Source: Aurantiochytrium sp. KH105 (taxonomy: Eukaryota; Sar; Bigyra; Thraustochytrida; Thraustochytriidae). From it: DNA of 64,000 nucleotides. Below the pieces are notes generated by a model that was not told the origin of the DNA, did not search any database, and saw only the letters and a list, made by a program, of their open reading frames with translations. The stretch is taken from assembly GCA_003116975.1 (NCBI GenBank), contig BGKB01000048.1:62001-126000 (forward strand), written 5' to 3'. This document shows positions 33,143 to 42,944 of the stretch, piece by piece. A program made the position numbers and the translations under genes. The number at the start of each line of letters is the position of its first letter. The first letter of the stretch is position 1.

Positions 33143-35230
33143 TCAGGAAGCATCTTGACACCTGGCGCTCTTCTGAGCTGCGTTCGCGTTCCACGAGCAG
33201 TCAGCGCGTCCCTTGCAAATACCCTTCTTGTAGGAAAGCTCGGCGCATGTCTTGAGCGAGCACGAGCCCGAGTTGTACTCGCACACTTTGTTCCGCTTAC
33301 AAGCGCGCGCAGAGGCACGCTCGTCGGAGCAGCCATATTCATAGTTGGCCTCTGTGCTTCCCTGATCTTCGATGCAGCGATCGGAGTTGAGTCGTTGCCA
33401 AGGTTGCCAATAACAGTCGCTTCGGCTCTTGCAGTCCGAGTGACGCCGCGAAAGGTCGGTGCAGTTTGCCGTGAGGCATTCTTTGTTGCTCCAAGTGCAG
33501 TTGGCATCTTGCTGGCACGTTTTCTTTTTGTCGTTGATCATGCAAGGGTCTGGGTAGCAATCAGTATCATAATCCGATTCCACATCGCAATAGGGTGTCC
33601 GAATAGAGTTGCGCTCTGCAAGCAGCGTTGTGACTTTGTTGGTCTTGCTCGACGCGAGGTCCTTGGTCTCGAAGGGATCGTCAAGAATATCGTAAAGCTC
33701 AAGGTCTTGAAGGGGCTCGTTCTGCACCAGCTTGTAGACCTTGTTGGGCCATTGGGAAAGATCAAAGTACGCGAATGCGCAGCCGATATCGCTCACCCAA
33801 AAGACGGGGCACACCTTGTTCTTCTTTGTTGTTCCTGAACGCATAAAGCAAATTTCGCTGTAAGCCCAGGATCGGGTCGATTTGCTGACAGCATTGCTGT
33901 CTTTGCTGGCCCACAGCAGATCAGAGAGGTCCACTCCTCCTGCGCCGTCCGACTTGAGCAGGTCGAGAGTCGGGCTGCTGCTCGGGATGCCCACGGCGCC
34001 AGCGATGGTGAGCGCCCAGTCGTAGTGCATGATCGGATAGTGCGACGTGGTGCCTGCGGGAACCTTGTTTGGGTACCACACAATGGTAGGACTACGAATA
34101 CCGCCTTCGCGCATGCGACGCTTGATGCCGACAAGTCCACCCGCGCCGTTGAAGTCGCGGTTAACATCGATGTCCGGGTCCATGAAGGCGCCATTGCCAG
34201 GTCCATTATCCGTCGCGAAGATGATCATGGTGTTCTCGTCCGCGCCCACGTCTTCAAGCGTCGCGAGAAGCTGGCGGAGATCCTCATCCAAGAGGTACTC
34301 TGTGGTGGCCATGAGACCGCGAATCGTGCTAGTTGCCCGACCAGTCTCGGCGACAGCGCTTTTCGTAAACCTTCCGTACGAGGTTACTGGGTAGGTCTTG
34401 TCCTCGCAGTTTTCGAACTTATTCTCCGAGCTGTACAGCGCAGAGTGTCCCGCATATGTCGCCCAGTACAGGAAAAAAGGGGTCGAGTCGTTCTCATACT
34501 CGCGCACAAAGGACAGCGCGGCTTCACGCGTAAGCACGTCGAAGTGCGAGCACGAAGAGGGCGTTTCGGTCTCGTTATCAACGACGCACAGACTTGCTGA
34601 GGAGTCCTCATTCTCCGGAAACTCGTGCGTCGTGACGTTGTCCGGGTCGTCAGAGGAGCACGAGAGCATGGTGGTAGGAAAGGCGGCGCCCATGGACTTG
34701 TGCGTGAACTTGCCGTAGAAGCTGTCGAAGCCGCGCTTGCACGGGGACCCGGAAGAGGTCTCGTTGGTGGCGACGCCCCACTTGCCCACGGCGCCAGTGC
34801 GGAAGCCTGCCGCAGAGAGTACTTCGCCGATTGTTGTGCGGTTTGGGTCGAGGTCGGCGTCGGTGTTTCCATCGGGTCCAAAGCCGTTGCCTCGGATCTC
34901 TGCGACACCGGTCTGCACGCCGGTAATGAGCGAGTGCCGTGATGGCGCGCATACTGAGCTGGACACGTACGAATGAAGCATGCGTTTGCCTTCGCGCGCC
35001 AATTTTTCGAGTGTTGGCGTCCGAATTCTGCGGGATTCTGCGTAATTCTCAAAGGACGTCGTGTTTTCGAAGACAGTCCAGTCCGGTGCGTGCTGGTTAA
35101 TCATGCCCACGCCGAGGTCGTCGGTGAGGTAGAATACGACATTCTTAGGCTTGTTCGCCTCCGCGCCTCGAGGTCCGCTCGCCACAATTGCGAGCACGCA
35201 TCCCAGCGCGGCCGCAAGGTTTTTTCTCAT
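33143..35230 (-). CDS. Secreted sulfatase with four C-terminal Cys-rich modules
   Basis: 695 residues, ATG 35230, signal peptide ~1-25. Sulfatase fold: metal-binding DD in VVFYLTDDLG, the formylglycine site CAPSR at Cys94 with RHSLITG, GKWG at the conserved lysine, and TDNG for the second metal pair. Residues ~560-695 hold four modules of the form C-x7-9-C-x4-5-C-x-(W/Y)..C (first at CMINDKKKTCQQDANCTW). The family hydrolyses sulfate esters, often on polysaccharides; many N-glycosylation sequons fit an extracellular or lysosomal enzyme. It diverges from the next sulfatase across 2.2 kb and is clearly more distant from the tandem pair. No GPI-type tail is visible, unlike its neighbours. Confidence 0.93.
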   Translation of the reverse strand: MRKNLAAALGCVLAIVASGPRGAEANKPKNVVFYLTDDLGVGMINQHAPDWTVFENTTSFENYAESRRIRTPTLEKLAREGKRMLHSYVSSSVCAPSRHSLITGVQTGVAEIRGNGFGPDGNTDADLDPNRTTIGEVLSAAGFRTGAVGKWGVATNETSSGSPCKRGFDSFYGKFTHKSMGAAFPTTMLSCSSDDPDNVTTHEFPENEDSSASLCVVDNETETPSSCSHFDVLTREAALSFVREYENDSTPFFLYWATYAGHSALYSSENKFENCEDKTYPVTSYGRFTKSAVAETGRATSTIRGLMATTEYLLDEDLRQLLATLEDVGADENTMIIFATDNGPGNGAFMDPDIDVNRDFNGAGGLVGIKRRMREGGIRSPTIVWYPNKVPAGTTSHYPIMHYDWALTIAGAVGIPSSSPTLDLLKSDGAGGVDLSDLLWASKDSNAVSKSTRSWAYSEICFMRSGTTKKNKVCPVFWVSDIGCAFAYFDLSQWPNKVYKLVQNEPLQDLELYDILDDPFETKDLASSKTNKVTTLLAERNSIRTPYCDVESDYDTDCYPDPCMINDKKKTCQQDANCTWSNKECLTANCTDLSRRHSDCKSRSDCYWQPWQRLNSDRCIEDQGSTEANYEYGCSDERASARACKRNKVCEYNSGSCSLKTCAELSYKKGICKGRADCSWNANAAQKSARCQDAS

Positions 35231-35271
35231 TGCGCAAGGCGCGAGACGCGAGGCGCGCGCTCGCTCCGGAA

Positions 35272-35277
35272 TTTATA
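35272..35277 (-). promoter_or_regulatory. Candidate TATA box for minus-strand sulfatase
   Basis: TATAAA on minus, 42-47 bases upstream of the sulfatase ATG at 35230, which would leave a short 5' UTR. Sequence is otherwise GC-rich. Confidence 0.5.
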
Positions 35278-35402
35278 TCTCGCAAGCGCGCGACAGAATC
35301 ACCACCGTTTCGCCGCTCTCGCCTTGACTTGACTTGTCTTCCGGTCTGACCTAGCCTAGCCTGGCCTGTTCTTGACCCTCGCGCCTGCGAGCGGCGCAAG
35401 AT

Positions 35403-35420
35403 CGATCGACCGGTCGATCG
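35403..35420. repeat. Perfect 18-base palindrome in sulfatase promoter
   Basis: cgatcgaccggtcgatcg is self-complementary, about 175 bases upstream of the minus-strand sulfatase start. It could be a regulatory site or a by-product of local CGAT repeats. Confidence 0.5.
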
Positions 35421-36522
35421 GGTTTTGCCTGCCTGCCTGGCCGGCCGGCGGTCTCCACCTCGGTGCCGTCGCGCAAGAGGAGAGGAGTGGAGTGGAGTGC
35501 GCCTCACCGCCTTTCTTTCTTTCTTTCTTTCTTTCCTCTCCTTGCTTTCTCCCCCTTCCTCCTTGCTTTCTGTTGTTGTTTGTTTCTCTCCCTCCACCAA
35601 ACCCAATCCGCGCCAAGCCGTCACCGGTCAAACGTGAATCCGCTCTAGAATCTGACGCAGGCGTCCACCGCGCGCCACTCCACGACCGCGACCGCGATCA
35701 CGGCGCCACGCGGCTCGCAGCGACTTGGCTGCAGCCAGGTTGGCTTGTAGCAAGCAGCTTGATAGACTGGTTGATCGATCGATCGACTGATTGATCGATT
35801 GATTGATGGAGTAGGCGCGGTGGACCGACTTTATGCGCCTGAACCGCACACATCCTCTGGCCTTTCCTTCATTCGTGCTTGCTCCTTCATCAATCAATCA
35901 ATCAATCAATCAGCAGCAGGCAATCAATCGTTCATTCATGCCGCTCATCGAGGTCCCAGAGCCTCTCGAGGACCTGCATCGCTGATACCTGCGCGCCATC
36001 TTGGCCGGCTGCCCTGACTAGCAGCAATAGGAGGGGGCGCCGCGGCGTGCAGGTAGGCAGGCCATGCCGCCGCGCCGCCGATGATGATACGTTTAGCCCG
36101 TGACCATCTCTGAAAACAGCGAGGAGGCGCGCCTCTCCGACCGGAGGGGCGACTCGGAGGCTGACCGGCGAGCCGCCTCGCCGCCTCGCTGCGACGGGCG
36201 GGTCGAGTAGGTCGTGGCGAGGTCGTGGCAAGGTCGAGGTGGGTCGACGCGAGGGCACCTCCGAATCGAGAAACGACTCGCAATGACGGCCAACTCGGAG
36301 GGAATAGGAAACTCCACGATGGCGGCGAGTGCATTTGCTTGTTTTTTTTCGGCGTGGCGCACGCAATGGTAAGAACGAAGCACGTCCACACTTGCCCGAA
36401 TGCAAGAAATGCCCATCGGCCACCAACCAGGTTGCAAGCTTTCTGTGCATTTAAAATCTACTCACACACGCATGATAATGATCACGACAATGGCAATGGT
36501 CATGGTGACGCCACACAATGAC

Positions 36523-36622
36523 GATGACCTTGATAAACGCGAGCTAACTTACAATCGCCCGTCGTCCAGCTTGATGACCTTGATAGACACGAGCTAGCTT
36601 ACAATCACCCAGCGTCCAGCTT
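36523..36622 (+). repeat. Two-copy 50-base tandem repeat
   Basis: Units 36523-36572 and 36573-36622 both run from gatgaccttgata to gtccagctt with a handful of mismatches. Non-coding; function unknown. Confidence 0.85.
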
Positions 36623-37463
36623 ATTTATTTGTGGTGCTTGTGACCGGCCGAGGCCGACTCCCTTTTTCTCACCTGGTTATACTCTCTCCCTCCTTCCATC
36701 CTTCCCTGTTATGGTGTCGCAGTCAGCGCCCGCGACAATGATGCGCTAGAGCGCGTGCGCGCCCGGGACGTCCAGAAGGTGCCGCAGAACCGGTCCCAGT
36801 GCTGACTGACCTCTCTCGTAGCAACGGATGAACCCTGCAGGCAACAGCAGCAGCGAGCAGCGTAGCAGGCCTTGCGCAGTGCCGGCCTCGAGCTGCCGTT
36901 CCTCTCCGGCTCTTCGCCACCCTCGCAAGCTCACCTCGCGTCGCGTCGCGTCGCGTTGCGTCGCACTTGCACCGGGATGCCACCTTGCATCGCGCGCGAG
37001 TCCATTCTCAGGAACACGACGAGAAACGTATAGCAATGTGGCGGCCTCGCCAGCCAATGCTGTGTTTTCCGAGTCCTGTATCCTAGCACATCATATAAAA
37101 CAGCTGGAATACTTGTACCGGACGCAGCGCAGAGCCGCGGCGTGCACGGCCTGAGAGTCCGGACATTGTTGGGAAAGTGAAGACGACAGAGACAAGCCAG
37201 CGCGACCCGCTCTGCTCCCCAAAGACAGCACGCACAACGCGCGCCCGCAAGGGGCGGAGCGCTCTCGACCGCGCCAAACTCTCAAAAGACGCAAAGAACC
37301 GCAGACCTTGAAACTGAGCGAGCGAGCGAGCGAGAAAGAGGCCACTGATCACCAAGACGGCGAGCGAGTGAGCTGAGGCGTACACAAAACGCCACGCACG
37401 CTGCGAGGACAAGGGCGCCTGACGTCAAACTAGACAGGGCGGGACGGGGCGAAGTCGAAGACG

Positions 37464-39683
37464 ATGCTCCTCGACCAAACGGGCCTTTGCAGGCTTCTCA
37501 TAGTTGCTCTTCTTGCAGTATTTACAACACCAGAAAAAAGCACAGCCGCAGCAGCTGCAACTCGTCCCAATATTGTCCTCTATTTGGCGGACGATGTTGG
37601 CAGCGGCTCCGTGCTCCAACACGCGCCCGAGTGGTCCTTTGCCGACGACACATCGGCATTAGAAGCAATCCCAGAGGCAAGACGTATCCAGACACCCACA
37701 CTCGAGCGCATGGCCCGCGAGGGCAAGCGCTTTCTACGCGCCTTTTCAAGCTCACCCATTTGCTCGCCTGCCCGCCATTCGCTCCTTACGGGTGTCTCCG
37801 CTGGCAACCAGTATGTTCGTGGCAATGGGTACGGACCGGAATCAGCCGACGTAGATATTGAGACCGATCGGACGACCATGGCCGAAATTCTTTCAAGTCA
37901 GGGATATGCGACGTATGCTGTGGGCAAGTGGGGTGTTGCCACGAGCGAGACCTCATCGGGAAGTCCGTGCAAGCAAGGGTTTGACAAGTTCTTTGGCAAG
38001 TTCACGCACAAGTCGCTTGGGCAGGCTTTCCCGCAAACGATCGAGTCGTGCACAGCAAGCGCCGCGGACACGCCCGTGTCAACCACATACAGCGAGAATG
38101 CAGATGCAAGTGAAGCTCAATGCTTTGAAACAAATGCGTGCACGTACTTTGACTTTGCCATCCGCGACCAGGCGCTCACTTTCATAGACGAAGCAGCCAC
38201 CAACACCGCGCCCTTTTTTCTGTACTGGGCCACGACCTCGGGACACTCTACAAACTGGGAGTACGTGACGAACCGTCTCGGAAAGAAGAACTGTGAACTA
38301 AAAACCCACCCCGTTCCCTCGTACGGACGGTATACAGAGAGCAATCTTGAAGGCACAGGTCGCGTGACACCCGAGATTCGCGGGCTCATGAGCATGATCG
38401 AAAATACGGTCGACGAAGACATGCGACTTTTGCTCGCAAAGCTCGAAGAGCACGAGCTCGGAAACTCGACTCTCGTAGTCTTTACGAGCGATCATGGTGC
38501 TCATCAAGAGGCGTATGCGGACGCCGATTACAATCCGCACACCGACTTTTACGGAACTGGTGGACTTCGTGGCATCAAGCGGCGGCTGCACGAGGGCGGC
38601 GTTCGTGTGCCGCTGTTGATGTGGTGGCCCGACGCGATCCCGGCCGGAACCACGACATCGTATCCGGTCGCTCTGTATGATTTGCCCCTGACCTTTGCAG
38701 CAGTGGCAGGTGTCGACCCTGACGACGCCTCGCTGGATGCACTGAATGTTGCAGGTGGCGGTATGAGCCTCGAAGCGCTCCTGCGCAGCGAGGATGATGA
38801 CGCATCTGGCCTTGACGCCAGCTCGCGTGACTACGTGTACACGGAAATGTGCTTTGTGGAGGATGGCAAGGAACGTTCTGAGGATCAGGTGTGCCCCGTG
38901 ACATGGAACACGTACGCCGGATGCGGCTTTGGTCTTTACGACTTGTCCCAGTGGCCGAAAAAGGTGCTCAAGCTCGTTCAAGACAGACCTCGTGAAGGCT
39001 TGCTTGAACTGTACGATATTCTCTCGGACCCTTTTGAGGAAAACGATCTTGCCGAAGACAATCCGGACGAGGTTGAAAGACTCCTGGCCATGGTGGCAGA
39101 GGCCCGCACGCCCTCGTGTCTCGCTGAGTCCTCGTATGAGCCTAGGTGTCTTGACGACCCGTGCAATTTTTACACAAACGAGACGGCGTGCGCTTCGCAA
39201 ACGGGATTCTTGTGTGCTTGGACAGAGGACTCTTGCCAAGGATACACACTGGCTCCTTCACATTCCCCGACAGCGGCTCCAACTTCATTTCCGACGCCTT
39301 TCCCGACAGCGGCGCCCACTCCGCTTCCCACGCCCTTCCCAACATCGCGTGAGCCAACCATGGGTTCTTCTTCTTCGCCTTCACTTGCTCGCACGTCCTA
39401 TCCTACATCACGTGAGACAACAACGGCTACTTCTTCTCCTTCACTTGCTCCTACGTCTTATCCCACACGAGTCGTGACGCCGAGCCCTACTCTTGAACGG
39501 AAATCAACCTTTGCACCGACCATGTCGACGCCTTCCCCAACAGAGAGTGAGGCCATTGACGACTATAGCGATGCAGCCAGTGAAGACCAGGCAGGTGCTG
39601 GATCTGCGCCATCTTCAGCGTCGAGTTTCTCGCCGACAGGTGTCAGCCTTTTGACGCTTTTTCTTCATTGGGCTTTGGCCTGA
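37464..39683 (+). CDS. Secreted, probably GPI-anchored sulfatase (tandem copy A)
   Basis: 739 residues, ATG 37464, signal peptide ~1-28. Metal pair LADDVGSG, formylglycine site CSPAR at Cys100 with RHSLLTG, GKWG, and SDHG for the second metal pair (His where copy B and the minus-strand paralogue have Asn; both forms occur among active sulfatases). One Cys module follows (CNFYTNETAC..CAW). Then comes a Ser/Pro/Thr stalk of about 110 residues with repeats such as FPTPFPTAAPT, and a short hydrophobic end (GVSLLTLFLHWALA) of the GPI-signal type. The enzyme would sit at the cell surface and desulfate extracellular polymers (inference). Copy B, 1 kb downstream, shares most of the catalytic sequence. 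Confidence 0.93.
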   Translation: MLLDQTGLCRLLIVALLAVFTTPEKSTAAAAATRPNIVLYLADDVGSGSVLQHAPEWSFADDTSALEAIPEARRIQTPTLERMAREGKRFLRAFSSSPICSPARHSLLTGVSAGNQYVRGNGYGPESADVDIETDRTTMAEILSSQGYATYAVGKWGVATSETSSGSPCKQGFDKFFGKFTHKSLGQAFPQTIESCTASAADTPVSTTYSENADASEAQCFETNACTYFDFAIRDQALTFIDEAATNTAPFFLYWATTSGHSTNWEYVTNRLGKKNCELKTHPVPSYGRYTESNLEGTGRVTPEIRGLMSMIENTVDEDMRLLLAKLEEHELGNSTLVVFTSDHGAHQEAYADADYNPHTDFYGTGGLRGIKRRLHEGGVRVPLLMWWPDAIPAGTTTSYPVALYDLPLTFAAVAGVDPDDASLDALNVAGGGMSLEALLRSEDDDASGLDASSRDYVYTEMCFVEDGKERSEDQVCPVTWNTYAGCGFGLYDLSQWPKKVLKLVQDRPREGLLELYDILSDPFEENDLAEDNPDEVERLLAMVAEARTPSCLAESSYEPRCLDDPCNFYTNETACASQTGFLCAWTEDSCQGYTLAPSHSPTAAPTSFPTPFPTAAPTPLPTPFPTSREPTMGSSSSPSLARTSYPTSRETTTATSSPSLAPTSYPTRVVTPSPTLERKSTFAPTMSTPSPTESEAIDDYSDAASEDQAGAGSAPSSASSFSPTGVSLLTLFLHWALA

Positions 39684-39747
39684 TAACATGTATAATTTAT
39701 TGAACATTGGAAAAGTGAGTTCTCACTGGCGAGCTGCTCAATCCTTG

Positions 39748-39813
39748 GTGGCGAGTCTCTCGCCAGCAGCTGGCAGCGTTTTAGTGCCTTTTCCCCATTT
39801 GGCCCTTGCCTCA
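39748..39813 (+). pseudogene. Relic of a sulfatase C-terminal tail
   Basis: Just downstream of copy A, the frame VASLSPAAGSVLVPFPHLAL aligns with copy A's end, SSFSPTGVSLLTLFLHWAL, at both protein and DNA level (shared ctcgcc, cag, gcctt, catt, ggc, ggcct blocks). There is no catalytic domain in front of it. It looks like the leftover tail of a further tandem sulfatase, or a partial duplication of copy A's 3' end. Confidence 0.6.
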
Positions 39814-40687
39814 GTATATCAAACCACAAGAAGGCGACTATGTGACAAATCATTTAACCCAAACCTATCATGTTGTTGTGCAGCCTTTGCAAGCGGGCTC
39901 CCACTGACCATTCGGCTCCCTTGCACACCAGGAAACATCAATGAAGTCTTTTAGTAGCTGCGCGAGATAGCAATTTTCTATTCCTCCATCGCGCTACGCG
40001 CGGAGGGGAATTGCTTGTACGTTTACAAGAGTCATCTTCTTTATTCTAGCTCTCAAACAGACGTCATAAAAATGTATTGAACTGTGTCATTGGCAAAACT
40101 GCTCACTGTAGAATTTCCCCTCTGCTCCCCTGCGCAGACTCCCTTCGCACTTTGTGCTCCTCTTAGCCTGCAAAATGGTCAATGGGATTGGAAAACACAG
40201 CAACGTATGAAACACGTCTGAATCATGTATGCAAACTGTCCTCGCTCAAGCTTGACGACTGAACTCGAAATGCGAGCGAGCATCGCCATGCGATACGCCT
40301 AGCTGACGCAAGGCTCGGGGTCCATCATGCGCGCACACCAAAAAGTGCAGGTTGTCTCAACTTAGTCACGGATCTGGCTGTCTCCCGATGAAAGAGAGCC
40401 GGTCATCCGTTGACCGCCTATCGTTGCTCGGTTGAGCAGGGCGTCAATCGGGGCGTGCACGCCGCGGCCAGAAGTGAATTGCTGCTTGGCAGCGAGGAGG
40501 GAGGACGCGCGGCGCGGCGGCAGGGATACTGACTGCCAGCGCGTGGGTCCGCATTGGAGCTCGCGCCACGTGTGTGGCCTTCGCGACGCGCGGCGAGCGG
40601 GCGGACGTTCGAACCATTGCGTCACCTTCAATCGTGAAGACGGCGCGCGCTTCTTCTCCAACGACAGAGCCTGAGCGAGGGCTGGAA
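39814..40687. other. Spacer between tandem sulfatases
   Basis: Lower-GC left part (39814-40360) and GC-rich right part leading to the copy B start. It contains the imperfect inverted stretch cctccatcgcgctacgcgcggagggg near 39983. No gene beyond the relic just before it. Confidence 0.5.
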
Positions 40688-42757
40688 ATGATACTGCGAA
40701 CGAGAGCACGCAGACATGCCGCGACCAAGGTCATCATCTTGCTCACACTTGCCTTGACATCACAGTCCTGTTCGGGAACAAAGCCGAACATTGTGCTGTA
40801 CTTGGCTGACGATGTTGGCAGCGGCTCCGTGCTCCAACATGCGCCTGAGTGGTCCTTTGTTGACGACATATCAGCACTAGAAGCAATTCCGGAGGCAAGA
40901 CGTATCCAGACACCCACACTCGAGCGCATGGCTCGCGAGGGCAAGCGCTTTTTGCGCGCCTTTTCAAGCTCACCCATTTGCTCGCCTGCCCGCCATTCGC
41001 TCCTTACGGGTGTCTCCGCTGGCAACCAGTATGTTCGTGGCAATGGATACGGACCAGAATCGGCCGACGTAGATATCGAGACGGACCGAACGACCATGGC
41101 CAAGATTCTTTCAAATCAGGGATATGCGACGTATGCTGTGGGCAAGTGGGGTGTTGCTACGAGCGAGACCTCATCGGGAAGTCCGTGCAAGCAGGGATTC
41201 GACAAGTTCTTTGGCAAGTTTACGCACAAGTCGCTTGGGCAGGCTTTTCCACGGACGATCGAGTCATGCACAGCAAGTGCTGCTAATTCTCCCGTATCAA
41301 CCACGTACAGCGAGAATTCTGACGCGAGTGAATCGAAGTGCTCGGAGACGGACGCATGCACGTACTTTGACTTTGCCATCCGCGACACGGCACTCTCTTT
41401 CATCGACGAAGCAGCGGCTGGCGCAACGCCCTTTTTTCTTTACTGGGCCACCACAAGCGGTCATGCTACGAGCTGGGAGTACGTGGAAGATCGTCTTTCC
41501 TCGGGCACATGCGAGACAAAGACCAATCCCGTCCCTTCATATGGGCGATACACAGAGAGCAATCTCGAAGGCACGGGTCGCGTCTCAGCTGCGATCCGTG
41601 GACTGATGAGCATGATGGAGTACACCATTGACGAGGACATGCGACTCTTGCTTGCCAAGCTCAAAGAGCATGAGATGGAGAACTCGACACTCGTCATTTT
41701 CACGAGCGATAATGGCGCTCACAAGGCGGCCTATGCAGATCCGGACTACGATCCACGCACGGACTTTTACGGAACCGGAGGTCTTCGTGGTATCAAGCGC
41801 CGCCTCTACGAGGGTGGTGTCCGTGTCCCCTTTTTGGCGTGGTGGCCGGAGGCCATTCCAGCAGGGACCACGTCAATGTATCCGATTGCCCTGTATGATT
41901 TACCGCTGACATTTGCAGCAGTAGCAGGTATCGCCCCGGACGATGCCTCCCTTGATGCACTTAAAGTTGCAGGCGGAGGTATGAGCCTCGAAGCGCTCTT
42001 GCGCAGCGAAAGTGACACCGCTTCTGCGCTCAATGCCAGCTCGCGCGACTTTGTCTATACGGAGATGTGCTTTGTGGAAGACGGCAAGGAACAGGACGAT
42101 GGTCAGGTATGCCCAGTGATGTGGAACACGTACGCAGGATGTGGCTTCGGTCTCTATGATCTGTCACAGTGGCCAGAAAAGGTGCTCAAGCTGGTCCAGA
42201 ACAAGCCGCGTGAAGGGTCATTAGAGCTCTTTGATATCGTTTCGGATCCTTTCGAGGAGACAGACCTTGCCACGAGCGAGACGGAGGCGTATGAACGGCT
42301 GCAATCGATGTTGTGGAACGTTCGCACGCCGTCGTGCACGGCTGAGGCCTCGTATGAGCCCCGGTGTTTGGATGATCCATGTAATTTTTACACGAGCAGC
42401 TCAGAATGCTTGTCGCAAGAGCACTTTCTATGCGCATGGTCTGGAGACACGTGCGAGGGGTACACGCTGGCGCCTACCTCGTTTCCGACGGGGGTGCCAT
42501 CGACATCGCCAACACCATTTCCCTCAATGTCGCCAACAGGATCGCCAACGCCATTTCCTTCGCAATCGCCAACACCGCCCACGCCCTTTCCAACGGGAGG
42601 ACCGACGGAATCACCTGAGGCGTCGGAATCAAACGGGGGTGATCAGACACTGGCGCCATCATTAGCAGTTCGAGCACGCGCAGGAGAGTTTGCAATGACG
42701 CAAGTTGTGGCTCTTTTGATGATTGGACTTGGCATCGGCATTGATTTCGGGGGCTGA
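40688..42757 (+). CDS. Secreted, probably GPI-anchored sulfatase (tandem copy B)
   Basis: 689 residues from ATG 40688; the frame is open upstream to 40574, but only this ATG gives a signal peptide (MILRTRARRH then VIILLTLALTSQSCS). Metal pair LADDVGSG, formylglycine site CSPAR at Cys98, GKWG and SDNG. One Cys module (CNFYTSSSEC..CAW), a shorter Ser/Pro/Thr stalk and a hydrophobic C-terminus (MTQVVALLMIGLGIGI) consistent with GPI addition. The catalytic domain is nearly collinear with copy A, with scattered changes including Asn for His at the metal site; the stalk has diverged most. The upstream spacer is unrelated to that of copy A, so regulation may differ. Confidence 0.93.
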   Translation: MILRTRARRHAATKVIILLTLALTSQSCSGTKPNIVLYLADDVGSGSVLQHAPEWSFVDDISALEAIPEARRIQTPTLERMAREGKRFLRAFSSSPICSPARHSLLTGVSAGNQYVRGNGYGPESADVDIETDRTTMAKILSNQGYATYAVGKWGVATSETSSGSPCKQGFDKFFGKFTHKSLGQAFPRTIESCTASAANSPVSTTYSENSDASESKCSETDACTYFDFAIRDTALSFIDEAAAGATPFFLYWATTSGHATSWEYVEDRLSSGTCETKTNPVPSYGRYTESNLEGTGRVSAAIRGLMSMMEYTIDEDMRLLLAKLKEHEMENSTLVIFTSDNGAHKAAYADPDYDPRTDFYGTGGLRGIKRRLYEGGVRVPFLAWWPEAIPAGTTSMYPIALYDLPLTFAAVAGIAPDDASLDALKVAGGGMSLEALLRSESDTASALNASSRDFVYTEMCFVEDGKEQDDGQVCPVMWNTYAGCGFGLYDLSQWPEKVLKLVQNKPREGSLELFDIVSDPFEETDLATSETEAYERLQSMLWNVRTPSCTAEASYEPRCLDDPCNFYTSSSECLSQEHFLCAWSGDTCEGYTLAPTSFPTGVPSTSPTPFPSMSPTGSPTPFPSQSPTPPTPFPTGGPTESPEASESNGGDQTLAPSLAVRARAGEFAMTQVVALLMIGLGIGIDFGG

Positions 42758-42944
42758 GATTTTGCATGCGCATCAGCATGTATGCATGCACGCAAGGAAG
42801 AAACTCGAAGACGACGTGACAGAATGTTAGGAATAGAATCGTATCATAGTATAGTAAGCCTATTGCATTGTGTGATGGGGCATTTCTTTTCTTTTCTCAC
42901 TCTCGTTTTTTTTTTTTGTTCCTTTCTCTCTCTCTCTCTCTCTC

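Larger units (their letters stand above)
35231..37463. other. Divergent sulfatase intergenic region rich in tetranucleotide repeats
   Basis: 2.2 kb with no convincing gene. It holds an 18-base palindrome (35403-35420), a CTTT run (35511-35535), GATC/GATT runs (35765-35812), a CAAT run (35889-35912), a duplicated 50-base unit (36523-36622) and a GCGTC run (~36935-36962). TATAAAA at 37094-37100 is a weak promoter candidate for the plus-strand sulfatase. Confidence 0.55.
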
